DNA from: M55B154 sp964345775
Lineage (GTDB): Bacteria > Spirochaetota > UBA4802 > UB4802
Direction of reading: 5' to 3'
Length of the DNA: 32,132 nt
Assembly (NCBI GenBank): GCA_964345775.1
Contig: CAYFSO010000020.1
Coordinates: 1-32,132, forward strand
Shown piece after piece: positions 16,587 through 25,205 of the stretch (its first letter is position 1; each line of letters opens with the position of its first letter). The notes beneath the pieces were generated by a model that made no database searches, was not told the origin of the DNA, and saw nothing but the letters and a program-made list of their open reading frames with translations. The translations under genes and the position numbers were made by a program.

Positions 16587-18455
16587 GTGCAAAGCAGTGT
16601 TTTTACAAAAAACCTCGAAGCTATTAAACGGAAGAACCCCCGGCTGTACCAGGCAATACAGGGCAGCCGTACCCGGGAAGAAATAAGAGTAGAACAGTCC
16701 AAAACTGGACTCCCTGTCCCCCTGTTCGAAAAGAATGGGAAGAAGATCGCCATTCACAGCAGGTTTGATCCACAGAAAGAAGCCGAAAGGATGCTGAAAG
16801 ATATCGCCATGGATGAATACCATCTTTTCGTTGTTTCAGGATTCGGGTTCGCCTATCACGTTGATGCCATCCGGGAAGGGGCGGGTAAAAATGCAACCAT
16901 ACTTATACTTGAAGCGTATCCCGGTATTGTGCGGGAGGCATGCCAGGCGCGTGATATCAGCCATATCTTCGATGATCCCCGGATCATCATGCTGGTACAG
17001 CCGGATGATGACTCCCTGGCAGAGGCCATGAAGGCACGTTCTTCGTACAGGACAATATTCCTCACCCACCGTGGTTCTCACCAGGTTGATCCTGAATATT
17101 ACAATAATCTCCAGAGGATCGCCAAGTCGTACATTTCTGTTAAGGAAGTAAATATTGCCACGCTGGCAAAATTTGAACGAACCTGGGCGGCGAACATTGC
17201 CCGGAATATTGGCGTGTTCGCCTGGTATCCCGGTATTCAGAATTTTTATGACCGGTTTCCAGGAGTCCCTGCCATTGTTGCAAGTGCGGGGCCTTCCCTT
17301 GAGAAGAGCATTCCCTTCATAAAGGACAACATAGACAGGGCGGTAATAGTTGCCGTTGATACATCGTTTCACGTTCTTCGCAGGCACGGCATTGAGCCCC
17401 ATTTCTGTATAACCGTTGACCCGCAGGTGATAAACGCGCGGTATTTTGAAGGTTCCGGTGAAGGGAAAACCGTGGTGGTGGCAGACCCGACGGCTCATCC
17501 TTCGGTGTTCAGGCTGTACAGGGGAAGGTTCGCCCTCACGGGTATCGCGTTTGAGATGATGCAGTGGATCGAAGAATACACGGGAAAACGGGGGGAGCTT
17601 CGTTACGGGGGGTCTGTTTCCACCAACGCGTATGACTTTGCCGGCAGGCTGGGGTGCGCCCCGGTGGTGATGGTAGGACAGGACCTGGCCTTTACCGGCG
17701 GGTACGCCCATGCCCGCGGGTCATACCTGGATGAGCAGGTATTTCTGAAAACGAAAAGGACATATACCCCGCAGATGTTCAACCGCTCACAATTGCGGGC
17801 ATTACCTCCCATCGAGGTGAAGGGGATACGCTCACCGGTGGTGAGGACGAACAGGAAGATGATGATCTTCCTCAACTGGTTTGGCAAGCTGAACGATGAG
17901 AACCTGGTAAACGCCACCTGGGACGGTGCCCGCATAGAGAACACGGTACACCAGTCGCATGATGAGATCTCTTTTCCCGAACACCATGTTCCCGTATGGG
18001 AAACGGTTGATGATATATACAGCAGTTGTGCCATTCATGATAAGGATGCCGGTTCCATGCAAACTGCCCTGTATGAATGCTGCCGAAAGATGGAAGGTGA
18101 GATCGAAAGCCTGATGGAAGTATGCGATAAGGCGGTATACCACGCCGAGAAGCTGAAAGAACTTGTTGGGGCAGAACGCCGTGACCAGGGTAAAATGTCC
18201 TACACCCTGTCAAAGCTTGATGAAATAGACCGGCGCTTAGAAAAGTATACCACCCTGAAGGACATGGTAGGCTTTACCATACAGAGGGTTATTCACACTA
18301 TTACAGAAGGGTACGAACTGGATGAGGACAGCAACCTTTCAGAGCATGAAAAGATCGCACAGCGTTCACTGTATTTTTACAGGGGGCTGCTGGACGGCAG
18401 CACCTTCAACAGGAAGATGCTGCAGAAAATGTGCCTGATGCTGCAAAACCGGTAA
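16587..18455 (+). CDS. MptE-like / DUF115 (motility-associated glycosyltransferase-like) protein
   Basis: This 622-residue cytoplasmic protein has the DUF115 core: the motif ASAGPSLEKSIPF around G235-L238, followed by VIVAVDTSFHVLRRHGIEPHFCITVDPQ and then PVVMVGQDLAFTGGYAHARGSYLD. The family includes archaeal 6-hydroxymethylpterin pyrophosphokinase MptE and the Maf-type proteins that add sugars to flagellin; long bacterial members are common in spirochaetes and epsilonproteobacteria. The specific reaction here is unknown. The N-terminal ~200 residues form a further Rossmann-like unit (HLFVVSGFGFAYHVDAI) and the C-terminal ~150 are helical. The GTG start at 16587 is 3 bp after the transpeptidase stop and has AGGAG six bases upstream. 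No flagellar genes are visible in the window. Confidence 0.85.
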   Translation: MQSSVFTKNLEAIKRKNPRLYQAIQGSRTREEIRVEQSKTGLPVPLFEKNGKKIAIHSRFDPQKEAERMLKDIAMDEYHLFVVSGFGFAYHVDAIREGAGKNATILILEAYPGIVREACQARDISHIFDDPRIIMLVQPDDDSLAEAMKARSSYRTIFLTHRGSHQVDPEYYNNLQRIAKSYISVKEVNIATLAKFERTWAANIARNIGVFAWYPGIQNFYDRFPGVPAIVASAGPSLEKSIPFIKDNIDRAVIVAVDTSFHVLRRHGIEPHFCITVDPQVINARYFEGSGEGKTVVVADPTAHPSVFRLYRGRFALTGIAFEMMQWIEEYTGKRGELRYGGSVSTNAYDFAGRLGCAPVVMVGQDLAFTGGYAHARGSYLDEQVFLKTKRTYTPQMFNRSQLRALPPIEVKGIRSPVVRTNRKMMIFLNWFGKLNDENLVNATWDGARIENTVHQSHDEISFPEHHVPVWETVDDIYSSCAIHDKDAGSMQTALYECCRKMEGEIESLMEVCDKAVYHAEKLKELVGAERRDQGKMSYTLSKLDEIDRRLEKYTTLKDMVGFTIQRVIHTITEGYELDEDSNLSEHEKIAQRSLYFYRGLLDGSTFNRKMLQKMCLMLQNR

Positions 18456-18494
18456 ACCCGCTGCCGGTTGGAAGTGAGTCTGGACGCGAAGCGG

Positions 18495-18875
18495 TCAACC
18501 TCCAACAAGGGGACGGGTTTTATCAACCCTGAAGGTAACCAGGAACTTGTCTCCCGTACTTTCGTTTTCCCCGTGTTTTTTCCGTCTTCGGATAGATTCT
18601 ATCTTCTCGCTGTCCTTCTCTTCTCCGATCATTGTGAGATACAGGCGTTTTCCCCTGTACCCGGGGCCATCCTCAATGAACATGTAGGCGGCGTTCCCAT
18701 TGGCTTTTATGTTGGCATAGCTTAAACGGTCATTCATGATGAAGGTGATCATGGCATCATCTTCTTCCAGGAAATGGGGACGTGAATAGAGGGCAAGGTC
18801 TACCTGCCCATCGGCGTCAGCAGTTCCCAGTATGCCGGTGCCGCCGGTGTTTTCAAAATATTCTTTCAGTGTCAT
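18495..18875 (-). CDS. Pyridoxamine 5'-phosphate oxidase-like flavin-binding protein
   Basis: This 126-residue protein has a split-barrel flavoprotein pattern: an N-terminal helix (MTLKEYFENTG), then GILGTADADGQVDLALYSRPHFLEEDDAMITFIMNDRLSYANIKANGNAAYMFIEDG, matching small PNPOx-like (FMN/F420-binding) proteins of anaerobes. Substrate and reaction are unknown, and the typical PdxH motifs are absent, so it is not the vitamin B6 oxidase. I chose the ATG at 18875 because AGGAGAGG lies upstream; an in-frame ATG at 18896 extends it by seven residues but lacks a good ribosome-binding site. It is 57 bp downstream of lgt on the same strand and may be co-transcribed. It converges on the MptE-like gene. 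Confidence 0.78.
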   Translation of the reverse strand: MTLKEYFENTGGTGILGTADADGQVDLALYSRPHFLEEDDAMITFIMNDRLSYANIKANGNAAYMFIEDGPGYRGKRLYLTMIGEEKDSEKIESIRRRKKHGENESTGDKFLVTFRVDKTRPLVGG

Positions 18876-18932
18876 TTGACCTCTCCTGGTATCCATTTTT
18901 CATCTCGTTCAGCCCTGGAAGCCCCCGGTTGT

Positions 18933-19685
18933 TTAAGCGGCTGCTTCCTTTTTACGGATCACGTAAAGCCCCGCAAGCCCGGCAGCCGCGATAAAAACCG
19001 CCATCAGTTGTGCCTGGGTGAGCCCCAAAAATATCTCGGGATTCCTTCTTATGAATTCCACGAAAAACCTGGGGAGGCCGTTTAACACAAGGTAAAGAAA
19101 AAAGATGGTACCCCGTTTCAACGGTTTCTGTCTCAGGTTTAAAAGCATGCCTGCCACCAGTAATGAGAAAAAGGACTCGAACAGTGGTGTTGGATACACC
19201 GTCTGGCTTATCGGTACAATACCATTTGGATACGCGGTACCGAAAATTGTACTGGTGGCGATGCCGTAACAGCCGTCTCCCGCCACGTGACATCCGATTC
19301 GTCCAAAACCGTAACCCACCGCAATGGAAGGTGCCACGGTATCAAGTATATCAAGCGGCTTTTCGCCGCTTTTTCGTATTACCAGGTAAGAGAACAGGAA
19401 TGCGAACACCAGGCCGCCGTATATGGAAAGACCAGTTCCTGAGAATATCATACCCATTGGGTCAGCCGAGAACTCTGCCCAGTGATCCATAATGTGGAAT
19501 ACCTTGGATCCGATAATACCTGTAGGAATGGCAACCAGTAATATTTTGTATGCAATTTCTGGATCCATCTTGCGAATGGTCAATTCCCGTTCAAATAACA
19601 GGTACGCAAGGTAGATACCGATGCCCAGCATGACACCGTATCCGCCGATGGTAATGAACTTGTACTGGAATAATATGGGAAACAT
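18933..19685 (-). CDS. lgt: Prolipoprotein diacylglyceryl transferase
   Basis: This inner-membrane enzyme transfers diacylglycerol from phosphatidylglycerol to the lipobox cysteine of prolipoproteins. It has 250 residues and about seven membrane segments. The Lgt features are the opening with ITIGGYGVMLGIGIYLAYLL, the segment GTGLSIYGGLVFAFL, the signature GYGFGRIGCHVAGDGCYG (E. coli: GRIGNFINGE), and YPTPLFESF, equivalent to the usual HPTQLYE. Termination is after RKKEAAA. A GGAG ribosome-binding site sits upstream of the ATG. The Cys-containing signature is one of the two common variants and does not point to loss of function. The PNPOx-like gene follows on the same strand. Confidence 0.9.
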   Translation of the reverse strand: MFPILFQYKFITIGGYGVMLGIGIYLAYLLFERELTIRKMDPEIAYKILLVAIPTGIIGSKVFHIMDHWAEFSADPMGMIFSGTGLSIYGGLVFAFLFSYLVIRKSGEKPLDILDTVAPSIAVGYGFGRIGCHVAGDGCYGIATSTIFGTAYPNGIVPISQTVYPTPLFESFFSLLVAGMLLNLRQKPLKRGTIFFLYLVLNGLPRFFVEFIRRNPEIFLGLTQAQLMAVFIAAAGLAGLYVIRKKEAAA

Positions 19686-19788
19686 GTGTCGCTCCGTTGG
19701 AAATATTGGTTTTCAAGTATTTTCGAGTAACAGGGGGACACCTATACCGCAGGGCTTTTAAAAATGCAACAGATTTCTTTAACAATTT

Positions 19789-20014
19789 TCAGCCAGGTAT
19801 ATTCCTGTCGAGGAACTGTTTCCTGCTGAAGGCAAGAAGGTGCCCGGTCAGGGTTTTGGCGCTTTCTGCTGCTTTTACGATCTTGAACTCGTAATGTGAA
19901 ATGGGGCTTTCGCCCTCTTGCCGAGATTTGCCGCGATTTATAATCAGTTCCTGGTAAGCTGCTAATGCCTGCCATCAGCATGGGACCATCGTCCGGGTGC
20001 ATAAGCTCATTTTT
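19789..20014 (-). pseudogene. Remnant of a PAS-domain sensor histidine kinase
   Basis: Two minus-strand reading frames carry recognisable pieces of one decayed gene. The upstream piece reads KNELMHPDDGPMLM, the typical PAS HPDD segment, up to about 19970. After a frameshift the next frame (19974 down to 19789) reads ALAAYQEL, then ESPISHYEFKIV (end of a PAS strand), running straight into KAAESAKTLTGHLLAFSRKQ, which is the H-box-following helix of PAS-type histidine kinases. About 60 or more residues normally lie between these parts, so there was an internal deletion as well. No start, phospho-accepting histidine block or ATPase domain remains. This accounts for most of the 589-bp gap between lgt and the TetR gene. 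A 40-codon ORF at 20007-20129 just upstream is of unknown status. Confidence 0.6.
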
Positions 20015-20195
20015 TCAGCAGCTGTATGCTGGCTGCAATTTTGTCAAACCGGTATATCCCTGAAACCGGTGATCCCTCGTACTTCTGCATTACTCCTATT
20101 GAATTATTGATGACTGTCTCAATATCCATTTTTTAGATATTTTTACATATGTGTCTAATAAAATGGGGGAAATAATAAAAAAGTCTTACAAAATA

Positions 20196-20224
20196 TTGAC
20201 AGGGTAAAAGGTTGCATATATGTT
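20196..20224 (+). promoter_or_regulatory. Promoter of the tetR-exporter operon
   Basis: TTGACA (20196-20201) is followed after 17 bp by TATGTT (20219-20224), a good sigma70-type promoter. The operator dyads begin 3-4 bp downstream. Confidence 0.65.
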
Positions 20225-20227
20225 GTT

Positions 20228-20260
20228 AACTAAACAGTTAGTATAAATAAACGTTTAGTT
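20228..20260. promoter_or_regulatory. TetR-type operator, probably autoregulatory
   Basis: Perfect 8-bp inverted arms AACTAAAC (20228-20235) and GTTTAGTT (20253-20260) enclose two smaller dyads: CTAA(N4)TTAG at 20230-20241 and the perfect 10-bp palindrome TAAACGTTTA at 20248-20257. The block lies just after the promoter and before the TetR start codon, where the regulator could repress its own operon. Confidence 0.65.
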
Positions 20261-20274
20261 GCAGGGGGACGTGA

Positions 20275-20895
20275 ATGGAAGCATCAACAACAGAAGAAAA
20301 GATCATTCAGGCAGGTGTTGAAGAATTTGCTGAACACGGTTTTGACGGTGCACGCATAGACAGGATCGCCAGCAGGGGAAACATCAACAAGGCCATGATC
20401 TACTATCATTACAGGGGTAAGGAAGCCCTTTATGAATCGGTTCTTAGCATGATCGTTACCGGTATTTACGAAAAGGTGAAAAGCGTGGTACCGCATGAAT
20501 CTTCGGCCCCGGAGCAGCTGGAAGCCTTCCTGAGAGGATACGGGAATTATCTCTCAGTTATTGACCAGAACTATATCCGCATAATGCTTCGCGAGGTTGG
20601 CAGTGGCGGCAAGTACTTCAAGAAGATCACCGTCCCCAAACTGATAGCACCGGCATTTGCCCTCATTGCTGAAATTGTGCAGGGGGGGATACAGAAAAAG
20701 GAGTTCAGGGAACTGGAGCCGGCCTTCGTGATGGTGCAGTCGATGAGTGCCCTGGTATTCTATAACCTGCTGCGGATCACCCTTGAAGGCAGTGATCTAT
20801 ATCCCCTCCTTTTCGGCGAGGGCAGGGGGGAGCAGTATATAGACAGCGTGGTAACCGTATTAAAACAGGGAATATTGACAGAAAGGGGTAAATAA
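20275..20895 (+). CDS. TetR family transcriptional regulator
   Basis: This 206-residue regulator has a helix-turn-helix near residues 26-50 (ARIDRIASRGNINKAMIYYHYRGKEALYESV), the standard TetR_N pattern. The C-terminal ligand domain is not recognisable beyond being helical. It is the first gene of a seven-gene run and overlaps nothing; the TolC gene begins one base after its stop. This position, with operator dyads between its promoter and start, points to a repressor that responds to a substrate of the exporter it precedes, as CecR does for ybhGFSR in E. coli (inference by analogy). The start ATG follows AGGGGGA. Confidence 0.92.
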   Translation: MEASTTEEKIIQAGVEEFAEHGFDGARIDRIASRGNINKAMIYYHYRGKEALYESVLSMIVTGIYEKVKSVVPHESSAPEQLEAFLRGYGNYLSVIDQNYIRIMLREVGSGGKYFKKITVPKLIAPAFALIAEIVQGGIQKKEFRELEPAFVMVQSMSALVFYNLLRITLEGSDLYPLLFGEGRGEQYIDSVVTVLKQGILTERGK

Positions 20896-20896
20896 T

Positions 20897-22327
20897 ATGA
20901 GAGCCTGGAATGGATCGAAAATATCAATACCGGTGCTGGCGTTCTGCATGGTGTTTTGCTTTTTCTGCAATACTGCCGCCATGTCCGACGTGCCGAAAGG
21001 TCTTGAGAAGATGACGGTGGACAGGGCGGTGGCTGTTGCATTGCAGAATAATCACCAGTACCGCATGTCGGTTAAAAAGATGAAGGCGGCAAAGGAGAAA
21101 GTGAACCAGGTATGGGGAACCCTTCTCCCCTCTCTTGCATCCGAGGCATCTGCCATGCGCCAGGGTGCAGAGCAGGGGTTCATGAGCCTCAGTGACGGGC
21201 AGTACGACCTGAAACTGGTGCAGCTTACCTTTGGAATAAATCCCGGGTCCTTCTATCATTCACTCAAGGGGTCACAGAAACAGTACTCCTCGGCACGTGA
21301 AGAGGTGAGGAAGATAAAAAGCCAGATCGAGTTCAACGTGATCAAGAGTTATTTTGACGTGCTTCTTGCCGACGAGATGGTAAAGCTGCGCAAAAATTCA
21401 ATGGATGTACTTAAAGAGAACCTGAAGGACGTTCGGCAGAAATACCGCGCGGGGTCGGTCCCACGCTTCGAGCTGCTGCAGGCACAGGTGCAGTTGAAAA
21501 GCCAGGAGCCGCAGCTTATCGAGGCACGCAACAGTTACCGTATGGCGCTGGACATGCTGAATTTTCACATGGGCCTGGACAGCCTCACGTATACCGTGAA
21601 CAGCAGCGCCATAGAAGATGCCCAGTCCATCAGGCAGCCCGTAGTACAGCAAAACGTCACCCGTGACCTGATCCACCTGGCATTGAAACATCGGCCGGAA
21701 GTGATACAGGTCACACTCATGCGTGACAGCATTGCCCATGGGAAGAAGGCCAGCGAGGCGGCCTACCTGTGGCCCACCTTCTCGGTGGGAGGATACTACG
21801 GCAAGTCATACCTTTTGGCCAACCAGGTTGACATGGGGCTGGGCGGCATGGGGCCGTCACCCGATCTCTCGCAGATAACAGGTGAACGGGAATGGCAGGA
21901 TACCTGGCAGGTGCGTGTGGCCGCCACCTACAGGTGGGGCTCACTCATCCCGGGTGACAGGGTGCAGGCAAAAAAGCGTGAAGACCGGTACCGGCTTGAA
22001 GAGGCCAGCCAGCAGCTGCTGCAGCTGAAACGGCAGATCGCCATCAACATACGGTATAACCATACAAGCCTCATGTCGGCCTACCGGGCCATACAGTCAC
22101 AGGACGAGAACGTGAAAACGGCGGAAGAAGGACTTCGCATTGCCCGTGAAAGCTACCGTGCGGGAGTGATTACCAATGCGGAACTGCTGGGGGCAGAGCT
22201 GTCCCTTACCGAGGCGCGCACGGGATATATCAAGGCCGTGTATGAATACCATTTATCTTTTGCCAGGCTGAACAGGGAAACCGGCACTGAGACTGAACAA
22301 CTAATCTTCGGGGAGGCACAGAAATGA
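20897..22327 (+). CDS. TolC family outer membrane efflux protein
   Basis: This would be a trimeric outer-membrane channel for a tripartite exporter. It has 476 residues. An N-terminal signal peptide (hydrophobic core IPVLAFCMVFCFFC, cleavage near NTAA) is followed by two OEP repeats. The first begins MTVDRAVAVALQNNHQYRM and the second near RDLIHLALKHRPEVIQV; each is followed by long coiled-coil helices (for example VLKENLKDVRQKYRAGSVPRFELLQAQVQL and ARESYRAGVITNAELLGAELSLTEA). The paired YRAG motifs are typical of TolC proteins. It sits between tetR and the adaptor gene, which its stop codon overlaps by 4 bp, so translation is coupled. Confidence 0.93.
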   Translation: MRAWNGSKISIPVLAFCMVFCFFCNTAAMSDVPKGLEKMTVDRAVAVALQNNHQYRMSVKKMKAAKEKVNQVWGTLLPSLASEASAMRQGAEQGFMSLSDGQYDLKLVQLTFGINPGSFYHSLKGSQKQYSSAREEVRKIKSQIEFNVIKSYFDVLLADEMVKLRKNSMDVLKENLKDVRQKYRAGSVPRFELLQAQVQLKSQEPQLIEARNSYRMALDMLNFHMGLDSLTYTVNSSAIEDAQSIRQPVVQQNVTRDLIHLALKHRPEVIQVTLMRDSIAHGKKASEAAYLWPTFSVGGYYGKSYLLANQVDMGLGGMGPSPDLSQITGEREWQDTWQVRVAATYRWGSLIPGDRVQAKKREDRYRLEEASQQLLQLKRQIAINIRYNHTSLMSAYRAIQSQDENVKTAEEGLRIARESYRAGVITNAELLGAELSLTEARTGYIKAVYEYHLSFARLNRETGTETEQLIFGEAQK

Positions 22328-23130
22328 AAGACAGGAAAAAGCTTATACCACTGGTGGTGGCACTGGTTGTCATTACGGGAACCACCCTTTACTTCGAGGT
22401 ATTCAGGTACCTGGGTGAAAACGGTGACAGGATCGAGGGCAGCGGTACCATCGAGGTGACAGAAATTGATATCAGCAGCAAGCTGGCCGGCAGGGTGGTG
22501 GAGATCCCCTTCGAGGAAGGTGAGCGGGTGAAAAAGGGCGACCTGGTGGTGAAGCTTGAATACGATGAGCTGCAGGCACAGCTGCTGCAGGCAAAGGCCA
22601 ATCTTACCAACGCACGCAAGAACCTTGGCCGTGTACGGGAGCTTTTCAGGTCGGGGTCGGTGCCACGAAGTAAGTTGGATGACGCGCTTACCGCCTACAG
22701 GGTCGCCAAATCACAGTATGATTACATCATCGCGTCAATAGAGCAGGCGGTACTCTACGCGCCTGTTGATGGTATCGTGCTGAATAAGAACCTGGAAAAG
22801 GGGGAGATGGCTTTTCCGGGTACCCCGGTAATAACCATAGCCAACCTGGAAAAACCATGGATCAATATTTATGTACGGGAGACGAAGCTTGGGCTGGTAA
22901 AGCATGGACAGGAAGCCCGGGTGTTCGTTGACAGCTTCCCGGATACCCCTTTTAAGGCAAGGGTGGCCTCAATTTCCAACAAGGCGGAGTTTACTCCCAG
23001 GACCATACAGACGAAAGAAGAACGGGTGAAGCTGGTATACGCGGTGAAACTGGACGTGGAGAACAGGGAGATGAAACTGAAGCCGGGAATGCCTGCCGAT
23101 GCGGTGATCCACGTGGAGGATGAAAAGTGA
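22324..23130 (+). CDS. HlyD/EmrA-type periplasmic adaptor (membrane fusion protein)
   Basis: This protein should link inner-membrane transporter and TolC channel. The 268-residue product has an N-terminal membrane anchor (LIPLVVALVVITGTTLYFEVF). The first barrel-sandwich half follows (GTIEVTEIDISSKLAGRVVEIPFEEGERVKKGDLVVKLEYDEL), then a short helical hairpin of about 65 residues, the second half (LYAPVDGIVLNKNLEKGEMAFPGTPVITIANL) and a beta-barrel domain ending in LKPGMPADAVIHVEDEK. It resembles YbhG/YhiI adaptors in size and layout. It starts within the TolC stop (ATGA) and its stop overlaps the GTGA start of the ATPase. Confidence 0.92.
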   Translation: MKDRKKLIPLVVALVVITGTTLYFEVFRYLGENGDRIEGSGTIEVTEIDISSKLAGRVVEIPFEEGERVKKGDLVVKLEYDELQAQLLQAKANLTNARKNLGRVRELFRSGSVPRSKLDDALTAYRVAKSQYDYIIASIEQAVLYAPVDGIVLNKNLEKGEMAFPGTPVITIANLEKPWINIYVRETKLGLVKHGQEARVFVDSFPDTPFKARVASISNKAEFTPRTIQTKEERVKLVYAVKLDVENREMKLKPGMPADAVIHVEDEK

Positions 23131-24047
23131 TACGGGGCCAGTCTCTCAACAAGTCCTTTGACGGGATAGATGCCATTCGTGATCTCCATTTCGAGGTGAA
23201 GGAAGGAGAGATCTTCGGCATCGTGGGCCCGGATGGTGCCGGAAAAAGTACCCTGCTGCGGATGCTGTCCACCATTCTTACGCCCGACAGCGGTGATATT
23301 CTGCTGCATGGTGAATCAATTTTTAACGATCCCTTCTCGGTGAAAGAGAGGATAGCCTATATGCCCCAGCGGTTCGGGCTTTACGAGGACCTGAGCGTGG
23401 AAGAGAACATACGGTTTTTCGGCAGGCTTTTCGGTCTTTCCGAAAAGGAGATACGAAAGCAGCTGCCGGGACTGTACGATTTCAGCAACCTGGGGCAGTT
23501 CAGCGACCGCCTTGCCGGCAACCTTTCGGGGGGGATGAAGCAGAAGCTTGGCCTGGCATGCTGCCTGGTGCATCGTCCCGAGCTTATTCTGCTTGACGAA
23601 CCTACAAACGGGGTGGACCCGGTATCGAGGCGGGAATTCTGGAAGATACTCTACACCCTGCTGGGAGAGGGGGTCACCATTATTGTCAGCACCGCCTACC
23701 TGGACGAAGCCGAACGATGCAGCAGGGTGGGGCTCATGTACCAGGGACAGTTTATCAACGTTGATACTCCCGCAACCGTGAAGACCATGACCGGGAAGTC
23801 CCTGCTTGAGATCAAGACCGATGACCCAAACGCCGCAGAAGACCTGCTGAGAAAACGGAAGAAATTCAGCCGGGTGGTACGCACGGGGAAATCCCTGCGC
23901 ATCTTTGCCGACGATAAACGCTCCTTCTCGTCCGAGATAAAGAAGGTGTTGTCTGCTGAAAACATAAAGGTGAGAAGTATTCGGGAGATCGTTCCCGGCC
24001 TGGAAGACACGTTCTTGGAAGTGATCACCGGGGGAGGTGCAGAATGA
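23127..24047 (+). CDS. ABC transporter ATP-binding protein (first)
   Basis: This 306-residue ATPase powers the exporter. Walker A is GPDGAGKST (residues 34-42), the signature LSGGMKQK has Ser134, and Walker B is LILLDEPTNGVDP (D157, E158). The Q-loop is in MPQRFGLYEDLSVEENI. The C-terminal ~80 residues form an accessory domain typical of ABC-2 type drug or polysaccharide exporters. The GTG start overlaps the adaptor stop by 4 bp and the protein stop overlaps the permease start. It looks like the N-terminal half of E. coli YbhF, which is a fusion of two ATPases; here the second half is a separate gene after the permeases. Confidence 0.94.
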   Translation: MIRGQSLNKSFDGIDAIRDLHFEVKEGEIFGIVGPDGAGKSTLLRMLSTILTPDSGDILLHGESIFNDPFSVKERIAYMPQRFGLYEDLSVEENIRFFGRLFGLSEKEIRKQLPGLYDFSNLGQFSDRLAGNLSGGMKQKLGLACCLVHRPELILLDEPTNGVDPVSRREFWKILYTLLGEGVTIIVSTAYLDEAERCSRVGLMYQGQFINVDTPATVKTMTGKSLLEIKTDDPNAAEDLLRKRKKFSRVVRTGKSLRIFADDKRSFSSEIKKVLSAENIKVRSIREIVPGLEDTFLEVITGGGAE

Positions 24048-25195
24048 AACCACGTTTCAAGTCACTCAAACGTATCTCTGCAATAGCTGACAAGGAGTGG
24101 ATACAGATCAGGCGGGACTCGAGAAGCCTCATCCTGTCACTGCTGGCGCCGGTGCTGCTTATGCTGCTTTTCGGGTATGCGCTTACCATGGACGTGAAAA
24201 ACGTTTCCATGGCGGTATACGACCAGGACCAAACTTCAAGTTCGCGCCAGTTCCTTGAAGGTTTTTCTCACACGGAATACATCCATATTCATTCATACGT
24301 GAACACCTACCGGGAGATAGACCGTCTTATCGATACGGGTGATATCGCCATGGCGCTGGTGATACCGAAACATTTCGGTGCAGGGCTGCGTACGGGCGAC
24401 GAGGTAAAGGTGCAGCTCCTGGTTGATGGGTCTGATTCCATGTCGGCAACGGTCTCGCTGGGATACGTGCAGGCCATCGTGATGCAGTTTAACAGGGACG
24501 TGCAGCTTCAGATGCTGGAGACTATCGGCATCACCCGCATGAAGGAGCCGGTTGATATACGGGACCGCATCTGGTACAACTCCGAGCTTGAAAGCCGCAA
24601 CCTGATCATTCCCGGGCTTATCGTCATCATCCTTGCCATCATATCGGCACTTATCACCTCCCTCACCATTTCCCGCGAATGGGAGCGGGGCACCATGGAA
24701 ACGCTGATCACCACCCCCGTCCGTCCACGTGAAGTGCTTATCGGAAAACTTATGCCCTACCTCTTTATCGGGATATTTGACGTGGTGATGACCTTCCTGG
24801 TGGGCAGGTTCGTGTTCGGGGTGCCGCTTAAGGGGAGCTTCATTGAACTGCTGCTTATAGCCCTGCTGTTCCTCGTGGGGACATCAAGCCTGGGCATTCT
24901 TATCTCGGCGGCTACCCGCATACAGGTGATGTCAATACAGGTGGCCATCGTGGTGACCTACCTGCCGTCGCTTATACTGTCGGGTTTTATCTTTCCCGTG
25001 AAAAACATGCCGCTGATAATACAGGGTATCACGTATCTCGTCCCGGCAAAGTACATGGTAACGGCGATCAAGGGTATCGCGGTGAAGGGGGTAGGATGGT
25101 CATTGCTGGTCACGCAGGTGGCTTTTCTCGCCGTGTTTACACTCCTGGTGATGACGGTGGCCATGAAGAAAATTCGAATGCAGCTTCCGGAGTGA
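24044..25195 (+). CDS. ABC-2 type transporter permease (first)
   Basis: This 383-residue inner-membrane permease has an N-terminal amphipathic segment and first membrane helix (LILSLLAPVLLMLLFGYAL). A large extracytoplasmic domain of about 130 residues follows (MDVKNVSMAVYDQDQTSSSRQFLEGF ... LVDGSDSMSATVSLGYVQAI). The last ~190 residues hold about five further membrane helices with the ABC2 membrane motif REWERGTMETLITTPVRPREVLIGKLMPYL. The layout is that of YbhS/YbhR and YhhJ permeases. It is translationally coupled to the ATPase before it and 10 bp from the second permease. It probably pairs with that permease as a heterodimer. Confidence 0.93.
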   Translation: MKPRFKSLKRISAIADKEWIQIRRDSRSLILSLLAPVLLMLLFGYALTMDVKNVSMAVYDQDQTSSSRQFLEGFSHTEYIHIHSYVNTYREIDRLIDTGDIAMALVIPKHFGAGLRTGDEVKVQLLVDGSDSMSATVSLGYVQAIVMQFNRDVQLQMLETIGITRMKEPVDIRDRIWYNSELESRNLIIPGLIVIILAIISALITSLTISREWERGTMETLITTPVRPREVLIGKLMPYLFIGIFDVVMTFLVGRFVFGVPLKGSFIELLLIALLFLVGTSSLGILISAATRIQVMSIQVAIVVTYLPSLILSGFIFPVKNMPLIIQGITYLVPAKYMVTAIKGIAVKGVGWSLLVTQVAFLAVFTLLVMTVAMKKIRMQLPE

Positions 25196-25205
25196 GGACA
25201 ATGCT

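Noticed and set aside
16836..17711. 291-codon minus-strand ORF inside the MptE-like gene
   Set aside because: It is a shadow of a gene with clear family motifs.
18454..18520. Inverted repeat AAACCCG ... CGGGTTT between the MptE-like and PNPOx-like genes as a bidirectional terminator
   Set aside because: The right arm lies inside the PNPOx-like coding sequence, the loop is long, and no T-tract follows in a usable position.
20007..20129. 40-codon minus-strand ORF just before the kinase remnant
   Set aside because: It has no ribosome-binding site and no recognisable family, and it may be part of the decayed gene; the evidence does not justify calling it a gene.
23316..24053. 245-codon minus-strand ORF over the first ATPase
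   Set aside because: It is antisense to a canonical ABC ATPase and has no recognisable domain.
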